DNA of 64,000 bases from Desmodus rotundus (lineage: Eukaryota > Chordata > Mammalia > Chiroptera > Phyllostomidae). The DNA lies in contig NC_071389.1 of NCBI RefSeq assembly GCF_022682495.2, positions 61,402,239 through 61,466,238 on the forward strand. The letters run 5' to 3'. Below the pieces are notes generated by a model that saw nothing but the letters and a program-made list of their open reading frames with translations, did not search any database and was not told the origin of the DNA. Every line of letters begins with the position of its first letter. Within the stretch, counting starts at the first letter, position 1. Shown piece after piece: positions 38,712 to 50,700 of this stretch. The position numbers and the translations under genes are program-made.

Positions 38712-41700
38712 GAGAGAAACAGCCATCAGTTGCCTCCCATAAATGCCCCAACTGGGGATTGAACCCACAACCTTTTGGTGTACGGGACAATGCTCTTAAC
38801 CAACTGAGCCACCTCACCTGCCAAGATAAAGAGAATCTTCAAAGCAGTAAGAGAAAAGCAGTTAGTTTCCTGCAAGGGAGCTACCCTAACACTGTCAGCT
38901 AATTTCTCAACAGAAACTTTGTAGGCCAGAAGGGATTGGCAAAAAACATTCAAAGTGATGAAGCGCAAGGACCTACAACCAAGGTTACTCTACCAGCAAA
39001 GCTATTGTTCAGAATTGAAGGACAGATACAGAGCTTCCCAGACAAGAAAAAGCTAAAGTGCAGACCTCCTTTCTTCTGAATACAGGAGTACTGTCGGGCG
39101 GAAGGAAACCATGTTCTGCCAATATGTTTGACTGGTTGACTATTCGATCATAGTGACTATTCCAAACCATAGTACATATACGACAAAAGTTAGCTTCTTT
39201 TACTTAAAATAGCTGCAACCCATACTTAGAATTGAAAAATACGCATCTGATCTGTGTGTTTTTGTGGAAGAGTGTGTCTGCTGAGGAACAGTAACCATTT
39301 TTTAACAGAAACTGAAACCATATATTCTAATCAGTGGCTTAAGTCAGTTACTAGAACTTCGAAACCAAAACTTCAAAATCATCAGGGCATATAACTAAAG
39401 CAACAGGCAACACGTTGAATCTAGTTTTAAAGTAATCTAACATAGTTAGGAACCACAGGTATTTTACATTTAATTCTGTTCTGATAATCTGGTCAAAGAC
39501 AAATTCAGTTAACAAAACTTATAAATTAGTAAATACTGACCATCCATCATAACAGCATCCCGAGCCCTCAGGGAGAACAGGCTGTGCATAGATCAATTTG
39601 AACTGTGGACCAAGAGGTGTTTTCTGAGTTGTGACTGAGTAAGTGACCTGGTGTTCGTACAGGCTGTTCGCTGGGCTCCAAAGTCCTTGATCTCTCCCCA
39701 CTGTCCGGGGCTCAGATCAAAGTGCACCTTCTCCAAGAACCATTGCTAGATTTTATTTCTCACTCTGTCTCAGTCTGAATTAACCTTTGCTTTCTTTACC
39801 CTCATGCCTTTTGTATCTCCAACACTTAATGCTATCCATAACATACTAGAGATTTTATAAGCATGTCTAATGCCCTGACGAAGGTGTTTTCTTTCTTTTC
39901 CAGAGTGCCTGGCAATTACTACACACCAACTTTATTGTTTTTATTGATTTTAGAGAGAGGAAGGGAGTGGGGAAAGAGAGAGAGATGTGAGAGAAAAACA
40001 TAGATCGGTTGCCTCCTATATGCGCCCTGACTGGGAATCGAACCCACAGCCTGTTGGTGTACGGAACAACGCTCCAACCAACTGAGCCACCCGGCCAAGG
40101 CTATGTGCCAAACATTGTTCTGAGTGCTTTGCTTTACATTCTAACTCATTCAATACACAACATACTGGAAAGTAAGTACTGGTACTGCCCTCATTTTGAA
40201 GAGAAAGATAATGAGACACAGAGAGGTTCCATAATTTGTCCAAGTTCACAGACAGAGTAAACAGAACCAAGACCCAAACCCAGGCAGTCTGGCTCCCAAG
40301 GCTCTACCCCTAGCCACTGGGCATGTGCCTCTCCTAAGAGGGGTATAATCAATATTTGCTGAACTAAATAAAAATGCAAAGCTTTTGGAGATTCTTTAAA
40401 GAATCTATTGCTCAAGATGTGGTTTTCTGGGGTCTTTTCTTCCTGTCACCATCCAAATGAACCACTTAAACACCTGAATCCTAAAATAAAATTCTAAAAA
40501 ATCATCCAAATCCACAGTGGGCAAGCATGTAACATACTTACCAGATCCAGATATGTTTAAGCCTTTACATTCTTCAATGTTAGCGTTGCTGTCAAAATAG
40601 ATTCTGATTTTGCCGCTGTGAGCTTTGTTGTCGAAGGTAATCTGGAGACACAAATGTACAGAGAGCAGAAAGTATGACTTGCTAGACTGACTCTGCTTAA
40701 AATTTTAATGGCATCCAAACAGCACGCTAATCCAAAAATTGTACCGATGAAAACGTCCCCATCACACGAATCCTTCGCCACTTTTATTAATGAAAAAATA
40801 TGGTCCAAAGGCTGAATGTATTAAATTCTACTAAATCCACAGGCAGATTCACAGAAATCCTGAGGCAAAGCAGCCAACCAGTCCCAGGAAACCAGTCCCA
40901 GGAACAAACGTGAGATTCACCAGTCTTTGACAAGAAAACACAGTGACCTCACTGATTACACTGAATGGAATTTAAAAGCACTTGCTTCCACTTAGCCCTT
41001 TGGGTATGAAATTCTAGGTTTTTACTAGTTTGGAGATTATTTTTCTGTTTGCTTCAAGTGCTACATGTAATGCTTTCAGAAATGGCAAAGATTATTCCAA
41101 GGCTACCAGCTAAAATAAGATTTCTAAATACCCCCAATCTTCCATATTACATTTCCATCACTTAAAATTTGTGAGTGAAATATGCTGGGGATTTTAAACC
41201 TTGAGAGAAGTATTTTAGGTATTTTCCTAGGGGAAAATGAGGACTTGAGTGGCAGACTTAGTGGAGCTTTAGTCGTAGCTTGGAGGTACAGAAAGGAGGC
41301 TTGCAGGTTGAATTCTTGAAGCTCTGGTTTGGTCATAGTGAGATTCTTGGATTACACAGAGTGTGGCTTGCGTTCAGAGATGGTCCAATGCTTGTGGATT
41401 TAATCATAGATCAGCTACACTTTCAGCTCTCAAGTTCTTTGCCTGTGAATTTTTAAATTTTTTTTCAATGCGTTTTGTAATATGTAGGTCACTCGAGGGC
41501 AGTGAATCACGGTCTTCTCTGCCAGAGGCATTCTTCCTTACTACCAGTCACAATGAATAATTACTTTTATTTCCTTGTTCTCTTGCTTTTCTGTCTACCT
41601 CTTCCACTAAGCTGTAAGCTGCACCTCCAGAGCATGGCAATGCCTGGTGCACAGTAGGGATTCATTAGTATTCACTGACTGCTGCATAAAGCACTCTTCT

Positions 41701-44700
41701 GAGTTGCTAACGGATCATTACATACAGCTTTCAGCTCAGTATCCGGTTTTGCTCTTCCGTAAATGTAAAGGAGGGAAGAAAAGAAGGAAGGAAGGAAGGG
41801 CATGAAATTTCATGAAAGTGAGAAGACAGGTTACTCTCCCCACAAAAGTGAACAGACTCTTCTCCTGCACACGCCTCTCCCAAAATGAAAAAAGCAACAA
41901 CTGGTCCTTTGCAGAATGGCCTTCGGCCTTCAGATCAAAGGGAACGCTTCTGCCTGCAGGTTGGAAAGCATTTGCTATGTTTGCAAAGACCTTCCTATGA
42001 AAGTGGGAAAAACATTACGGACACTTAAAACGAGCCTCATAAACTTTTTAAAAATGCATTAGAAGAGTAAAAGGTCAAAGTCAATTTTGGAAACTTATCT
42101 TTTCAACCCAGAAATTTAGTTTTTGAAAACCTGGAAAGGCCTTGCTTCGTTTTCAGAAGTAACCGTCTCTGGATCGACAAGGCCCTAGCACCACTAAATG
42201 GGTTGAGAGCACAGCTGCATCTAACACAGGCACAGGCTGCTGTGTTTTCCGCTCTACATCTACAGAAAGGGGAGAGAAAAATCATAAAAGCGGCTCAGTA
42301 AAATAGACACTTGCCGTATTCCGAAAGACGTAACAGTCTGGTAACTCTCGGGACAGAATCGTCTGCAGGTCAATGCCTTTGAGGTGAAAGGAGATTTCGA
42401 CTTGCAAGAGCCTAAAGAAAAAATAACACAAGGAATAAATTGTCAGAACCTTACTGTCTACTCTCCTTGCCTCATCCCTGTATCCTGGGAAATGAGACTT
42501 AAAACCTTATTTACCTATAAAAGTCCAGTCTGAAGAATGATGAGTTCTTCCAGCCTGGAGGGTTCTTGGAGAGGGCCTGGAGGTCTAAATGAAGACAGTC
42601 TAGGCCAACGAAGAACAACATTGTTTCAGGCAAGAATCGGTGTGAAAACCAGAGGACCGAAGTGTGGTGAGGGCAGGACACTTCCAAAGTACCTCCCCAC
42701 AAAATACTTATGGACTACAACAGGAAGACCAGAAACTTCACAGTGGAGAGGCTGGCAGGTAGCAGCGCCCTGCCCAGGCGACTGTGGTTACCACCACCAG
42801 TGATGCGATTCAGAGGCATTGTACACCTCCTGAAATCATGGACTGCGTGTGTGGTTTTCCCAACAAAAGGCACATCCCCAATCTAGTCGTAAAGAAACAG
42901 AGAAACCCAAAGTGAGGGACACTTAGCTCTTTAAAAATGTCAAGGTCATAAAAATTAAAAAAAAAAAAAAAAACCCAACAACCACCCAAGGAACAATTTT
43001 GCTACAGATTAAAGGAGACTAAAGAGGCATAACAGTCTGTGATCCTGGACCAAGGAGGCTGTGGGGGAGCTTTCTTTTGCCAAAGAGAGTATTAGGACAG
43101 TTGATGAAATGTGAATAGAGTTTTTAGATCACAATATTGCACCAACGTTTATTTGCCCTTTGGAGCACAGTACGGTGGTTATGTGGGAGGCCGTTCTTGG
43201 GACGTGCATACTGGAGTAATTTACAGGTAAAGCAACACATTTACAGGTAAACCGTCACCCTCTTATTCTCATACATGCAGGAGGAATATTTAAACATGGG
43301 AAGAATGGTAAAGCCAATGTGGTAAGATGTTACCATTTGGGAAATCTAGAGGAAAGATACACAAGGAAATCTTGTGCTATTTTGCAACTTTTCTCTGCTG
43401 TCTGAAACTTTTTCAAAATAAAAAAATACAGAGAAAGAAAAGTGTTTTAGGTTGTATTCAAATAAAAATGAATTATAACCTCTGAACTATAAAAGAATGA
43501 TTCCAAGAGCCTCACATAAAATCCGTCTCATCACTGTGCAGCCCAACACCCCAGCAGGAACCCGAGGAGGTCTGGAGCTGGTAAACGCCTTTCAGGGCCA
43601 TGGGACCCTCCCAGGCAGGGCTGCTATGCAGCTGGCCCTGCTGCCTCTGACTCAGGTGCGGCTGCCTTTATCCTCAGGGGAAAGCCAGAGCCTGGTTCTC
43701 GGTAGGTGCTCCAGAATCTTGGTAGACTCGATGGCCAATTCTTTAAGAGTCATCTCCCACGACTTCAATTCTTTATTTGCTTATCTATCCCCTCAACCAG
43801 AGGATAAGATCTTTGCAAGCAAGAACACACTGTGTTGGGTGGTTAACTCATTGCCTAGCATGTGGCTAACACCTAAAACATGTCCCAATATACAGGACAC
43901 ACACATTTTGTGAAAAGTTCGTTTTCCTGGGCCAAAACCAAGGACATGAGCTAAATGGACCACTCAACAGGCACAATATTTAAGAAAAGCGGGTGCCAGG
44001 GTTGGGAGGTGCCTCCCTGTGTTTGGCAAATAGACTGTTGATGTCAAGAAACAGTGTAACATTGGCTTTCTTGACTAGATCTTGATTAATATGGTGAGGG
44101 CAGTTAATCAAAAGCAACTTGATCTCTACAGGAAAAGACTGATAATGATAACAAAAGCAAAAATATATCAGGCACCATGCTAGGGGTTTTATATGCTCTC
44201 TCATTTAATGCATCATCCTGTGTAATGCCCAAAGCAACCTTGTAAGATAGGTACTATTGCTGCAATTTTACAGATCGGCCAACTAAAAAACAGAGAGGCC
44301 AAGAGACTTCATCAACGGCACACAGCTAGCTGGAGGCAAACGAGCATTGAAATCCATATGTGTTCAATTCCTGAGCCTGAGCTATTCACCAGTAGATGGA
44401 TGAGGCTGACCTGTGAGTACGTATTTCAAAAGAACATCAAAAGACCCAGGTTCCCTACCCAAACCATGCATTTACTCAATAAATATTTGCTGAAAGCCTT
44501 TATGCCTCAGCCACTGTGCAAGGCACTGAAGGTAAAGCAGTGAACGAGACAGACAACTTCTGTGTGGAGCTCACATTCTAGTGGAGAAGATAAACCAAGA
44601 GTGAAAAATACACACAAGATTATTTCACAGTGTGAGAAGAACTGCGAAGACAGAGCGAAGTGATGGAGAATAACTGGGTGGAGTGGCCCTACCTTGGGAG

Positions 44701-47700
44701 GAGTGGCTGGGGGAGGGCTCTGAGGTACTGGGGACATTTAAATGGACAGCTGTGGGAGGAAAGAGAAACAGCTGTGTATAGATCCCGGGGGTGCTCTGCG
44801 TAGAGCAAAAGCAAGCACTAAGTCTCCCAGGCAAGAAAGAGCTTGGCTTGCTCAGCAACAACAAAAAAGGATGTTAGGACAGGGAAAAGGGGATGGGCAC
44901 AAAGGGCTTTGGAGAGGCAGGTGGGTGGACAGCTCCTGTAGGGACTTGTGAGTTTCATTCCAAATGAAAAGGGAAGCCACTCATGTTATTTAAACCAGGG
45001 AGTGATGTGACCCGATTTACATAATATCTTTCTGATTGTTGTGGGTCAGGGCAGGAGATAGAAGAGGCAAAACTTGAAACAGGGAGAATAGTCTAAACAA
45101 GAGATGGTGCTGGCTTAGACTACTACAGCAATGACAATGGAAATGAAGATCAAGGTTGGGGCTTGAGCGGCTGCGGTATTATAGCATGATAGGAAAGTAT
45201 TGGTATCGTTTTCTGAAACGGGAAGACTACAACACATGCTGGGCCAGGGCGAGGGGATGGGGGAGGTTTGAAATGTTGTGCTTTGGAGAAAACATGTTTG
45301 AAATCCCTGATAGAGCCCCAGTGGGGTTGTCAAGTAGCCAATCGAATACAAGAATTTAGACCTTGGGGGAATTCAGCCCAGAAAGGTAAGTTTGGGTGAG
45401 AGGAAAGGAGCAGCAAGACTTCTCAGAGGCTGTGCAGCCTCACCTCTCCTCTGTTGTTTCTTTGTTTGTTTGTCCTGTAACACTAGGGATGCTGTGCCAG
45501 GAGCTTTGACGCTGTGGTGGCGAGATGAGCATGTTGTGCTCTGGCGAGCTTCGCCCGGCAGCATCAGCTGCTGGGGCATTAGGGCACAGGGACGGATGGA
45601 ACAGCCTCACAATGGATGAGAAGGTCCAGATGAAAAGGGAGGTCTCTCACCTGGACACATGAGGCACTGAAGGCAGGTGGTGATGGATGTGGGGGGCAAG
45701 GGGGGCTCAGTAAGGAGAGGTCTGTGTGAAGTCAAACATCCTCAGCTGGAGAGTGGCGAACCCGTGCTTCCAAAGTTTAACATGCACATGAATCATGCAG
45801 GGATCTTATTAAGATGCAAATCTGGATTCAACAGCTCTAGGGTGGTGCCTGAGATTCTATGTTTTTCACAAGCAATCAAGTGATGCCCAGGTTGCTGGGC
45901 TTGGAGTAGCAAAGACCTACCACCACTAAATCATTACAGTGACCTTGACTTAGCCACCTAGGCTGACTGAGCACCAGTTTCCTCAATGCCAAATGAAGGC
46001 CAAACTGATGATGTTTAAGGTCCCTCTTCCTCTAACATTCGTATTCTAAGGTGAAGTAAAAGAAGAAAACCAAAAAAAATTTAAATTAAATTAAATTAAA
46101 ATCACTCCATTCTGAAGGAAGTAACCTCTTCAAAATCTATGTGCTAAATACTGTCCTAGGTCTTATTCTCTTGTATTTTATTCATTACATTTATTTTTTC
46201 ACTTTTAAACATCTCTAAAACAGATTAGTCTTTTAAAAAATTGATGGCATCTTAGAGAAATATGACATCTATTAGTTGATTTTACACTATATGTAAAATT
46301 TGCCTTATAAAAGCCTATTTGGTTAGTCAAGTTTTGTAACTGTAATCATAGAGGTACACTTTGTCAAATACACATTCAGAACTCTCTAGAGCATAGGTGG
46401 CAAACACAAGGCCCGAGAGCCGAATCCGCCCTCCACCTTGTTTTATCCAGCCCGGCACCTTGTTTCTACCCATCACCATCACCAAACTCCTTGCCCCTAG
46501 TTAAGGAGTAGTTACATTTATACAGTCCTAAAGTTACACTGGGCCCTTTGAAGGCAACTGAGAGGCTGATGTGGCCCCCCCGTGACAATGAGTTTGACAC
46601 CCCTGCTCTAAAGTCTGGCTGACCTTATGCTAGAGGCATTGCTAATGAGGACACCAAGCACCTGGCAGTAGCAAAGCCTAAGAACTGAGACTTTAAAAGG
46701 ATGGCAAAAGCCCTAGGTAAAACATCACACCTCTAACAGAACAAACTAGTATTAAAGTAGCAGACTCATCACTCAAATGAATCTCATTCACAGAACAGAA
46801 TACTCCAGTAAGTGACAAGCAACCCTCTTAGAGACAAATGGAGGGAAGATTACATATGCTTCTTTTAAAAGCTGGAAGAATGAAATGGTCATAATGCCTC
46901 ATGCTAAGAAAGAGCATGAAACACTCTATTAGAATAATAGTTATTTAAATATTTTTTTTAAAAATTTTAAACAGGATTTATAACAGTCCCGCAAGTAAGG
47001 CTCAACAGTAAAGCCACAGGTCCAGAGGCAGGACCACAGAGATGGGCCCACAGCATGAATTGAAGGAAACCCTTAACTCAGACTGCACAGTCGTGTAACT
47101 AAGTATTAACCTGCAGAGAGAGCAGACATGCAAGCAGATCTCTGCATTTAGCCCAGTGAAGGACGATTCTCTTCATAGGAAAGACATTCATGAACTAGAA
47201 CAGCTTCTGCTAAGTCACCTATTGTAGTGCAAAGACATCTTAAAATCGGATCATAGTTTCCTACGGCCAAATGAATGGTGTGATGCTCTCATTTGCACAA
47301 AACGACTCTACGTTTAAACTGCTACCAGGATCCCTACTCTCAAACTGTCATCTACTTGAGAAGCTGTGACTGATGAATCTTTGCCAGCCCAGTACAGTCA
47401 CCCACACAGTACCACAGGGTCATCCTTGTGTGGCATCACAGAGTGCCCTTACACAATCCCAGGTGCACAAACCTAGATGGCAGAGCCCACCACACACCTA
47501 GGCTGCATGGCACAGCTCACGGCTCTGTAGGAGAGGGAAACATTTTTCCCTCTACCCTTCCAGTCCTTGGCCGAGACATCCCTGTAATAAGAGACAGATT
47601 AACAAGAGAAAAACAAACAAAAGTTCAACAACATGTACACCTGCTGTATACAGAGACCCAGGAAACTGAAGCCATCACCTTAAATACCACCTTCAGCTGA

Positions 47701-50700
47701 GACAAAAGGAGATGTTGGGGGTGGGGAGAGTCAGTTAAGGGAGGTTACCAGGGAAAGCACAGCAAACAAAAGTAAGGTTGTTAAGCAGATTTAAATCTTT
47801 ATCTTCTGCACAGATAGGAGCCTATAGAGATGAGATCAACCTCCTCTTGCTCACACAGCATGGGAGACACCCTTACAAATGGAGATATCTTTTACAAAGG
47901 GGATCTTCTACTTGGTTTTCAGAGCTTCTTCCCTGTTGCTGTTTCTCAAATTAACCAGCCTAAAATAATCCTTATGCCAAATAGACATATTTTGGGGTGA
48001 CAAACTATCATCCCAGTTCCCAGGCTACAAGCCTGTGTCATGTCAATGTACTGAATATTGTGGGTAATTGCAACACAATGGTATTTGTGGAATGCATCGC
48101 ACTATGACGTCACTAGGCAATAGGAATTTTTCAGCTCCATTATAACCTGATGAGACCACTGTGGTCTACGCAGTCTGCCATTGGCTGGCAGTTGTGCAGC
48201 ACACGACTACGGAAACAGTCTGTGCTTTGGGCACGGCAGCTGTACACCAGAGGTTTGCTGAATGACAGACAAAACTCCCAGGGCCTTAAGTCCAACACTT
48301 TGCATTTACATAAGGCCTTCTTTTAAATTCTCAACAGACGGCACAAAACAATTCTGCTTGTTTAGACGTTAGCTTTCTGCCAAGCAATATCCTGAAAGAA
48401 GAAATGAGCTACTGATCACAACTTGCCTTTGAAGAGCATTAATATATTTTGCAAATAATAAAAACAAGAATACGAAGCACTTTAACACTCATTATTCATT
48501 TAATAAATACAGACTCATTTTTTTCCCAAAAAGCCTAATCATCCTTTCATGGAGGAGGCAAGACAGGATAGTGAGAAGCTAGGAAATTCCTTGGCGAGTG
48601 GAATAGGGAAACTGAGAAAGATGGCTGAACACAGCGGAGGAGCAATTTACAGCCAGGTGCAGATGGTCACCAGGGGCAGGGCCCCCAGGTCTTGACAGGG
48701 GGCAAAACTGGAAAAATAAGGACCTCATCCCCAGGGTAACCTTGCGTCCCCTGGCCTTTCCTCTTTAGAGGTAACATCTAGGCACCAGAACCAACTGCAA
48801 TGACTAAGGAGCCCCTGCACTCTCACTGACCAAACAGGGGAGACCATGACCCTGAGGGGCACACCTGGAGAAAGGATGACGGTTCAACTGAAACCCTCCC
48901 CTGAGACCTGCCCTAAGATTCCCTCCTGCAAGAGATAAAAGCCTCACGACAAAGGGCCCAGTGCACACCCTCTCCCTCGGGGGAGCATCTGCACTGTTTC
49001 CCTCTCTCCTGCCCCCACAGGCACGCATCTCCTAAACTCTAAGGGACCCTGAGACTTACAGTCAAGGGAGCAATGGGCAGCAGCAGCTAGTCCCAGGCTG
49101 ATCCCCTGAACTGTGCCCAAGGCCCCCTTCCCAGCAAGCGAAGGCAGCCCAGCGAGCGAAGGCAGCGCAGCCTAGGCTCTCCTGTGCTTCTTCTATGCTA
49201 AGCCCTTCCTCATTTCACTGACCCAGCTCCAATAAATGTCTCCTCATAGTCACCTGGACTCGTGTGGTGAACTCTTTCCTACATGAAGTCAAGAACCCAC
49301 ACACGACAGCTGGCCCTGGGCAGACCCGCTCAGAGCCAGGTCCCCTGTTCAGTAACAAAGGGACAAACCAAATCAAACAGGAAACACCTGGGCATCTACC
49401 CCAAAACCAACAACCTCGAGTTGCACCTAAGAGACCCACAGATTTCCAGGCCCTGTTACCACAGACCTGCACTTTCCTGAGCCAAATCCTTTGTAGGTAA
49501 ATGTTAAAGTGACAGCTTCAAATAGGTTAGCAGTCACAAACGCAAAGTTCAAGTTGTTCCACTTGCCAGCACACCAGGGCATCTTTGCTCCTACCACAGA
49601 AGAAGAAGTAGGCATGTAATAAAATGACCCATTACCTGTTTCAATGTTGCTGTCAATATTCAGTGTCTCATTAGAAGGAAACATGGTCCCTTTCTTGTAA
49701 TGCTGCTTACAGACTTTTAGGCCAATTCTACTTTCTTCATTTTCTCCATAACTCAGGGTCCCCAGGGATATGTTCTTTAGACGATGATACTATTAAAAAT
49801 AGTTAAATAAAAACACTTATGAGCTTCCAAGAATTTCACCAGAAGTTATAGCATATAAAATATCTTTTAGCTATTTTTTATTGTTCCTGCCATATCACTC
49901 AATAGAACTCCCCAATGTAAAATACCAGAAGGTAGTTTCCTCAGGTTGGGCAGAAACACACTGCCACTCAGAATTCGAAACTAACGTGAACATGCCGACA
50001 GACCTCCCACCCCACTCAGAGCCAGAGCTCAGGTCCTGCCTACCTCTCTGACCTAATGGCAGACTCCTGACCCTTGGTTCCACCTCTACCTCCTGTAGCC
50101 ACACGGGCCTCCTGGCAGTTCCCGGAGCTCCCCAGCCACACTCCTGCCTGTGGCCTTGGCGATTCATTCCCTCTGCCCAGAACCCCAGGTTTCCTATCTG
50201 CCAGGGTTGCTGCCTCAGGCCAGTGAGGCCTCCCCTCACTGTGCAGTGAGAAGTGCACGTATCCATCACCAGCGCTCAGGCACCACCAGGCTCCTCCAGG
50301 CTCCTCCCTCTTTACTCCCAGGAGTTACCACTTCCTGACACACCACTGACAGCCCTGACCTTCCAGACCTTCCGCAGCCCCAGCTTACACTAACACTTGC
50401 ATGAGCACAACTTCACCAGTCGCCTAGCTGCACTAACAGGGCTTTCCTGGCACCCCATCTTCATTTATATGACATTGTTAGTCCAGGAAACCTTTGCCCA
50501 GAACCATGAAAGTTACAGATAACTATATTATTTCAGGAACATCCAAAAAATCATTTAAACAGTCAGTTTGAAGACTGAGTCTGATAACCCTAAGACGTTT
50601 TGAAACCACCCCCAACCCACACCTGGCTATGTCCTCCAGCCCTCAGCTGTCATATCTCCACCTTCACCGGATTCCAATCGGGCTCCAACGCATTGAGAGA

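Larger units (their letters stand above)
37480..39077 (-). mobile_element. HAL1/L1-derived insertion with 5' inversion and a 17-bp perfect TSD, intron 7
   Basis: Direct repeats cagacctcctttcttct lie at 37480-37496 and 39061-39077. From 37497 to about 37975 is the LINE 3' region in antisense, beginning with a T-run. From about 37985 to 39060 is ORF1-like sequence in sense. The right end '...gacaagaaaaagctaaag' and the complement of the block near 37,960 ('atcaccggcaaaccagt') are adjacent in an uninverted HAL1. Two VES SINEs (38390-38609, 38610-38822) lie inside the ORF1 part. No intact protein is encoded. Confidence 0.85.
34151..40541. other. MCOLN2 intron 7
   Basis: 6.4 kb, mostly repeats: L2, two MIRs, the inverted HAL1 with two VES copies, one more VES and an antisense MIR, each listed. 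No gene seen. Confidence 0.7.
42600..49635. other. MCOLN2 intron 4
   Basis: 7 kb. Holds an A-run (42956-42974), an L1M 3' end, MIR and L2 relics, a hAT element, a short (ATTAA)n tract (46078-46102), an unclassified repeat-like stretch at about 47,560-48,010 and an ERV-type LTR. No other gene seen. Confidence 0.7.
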
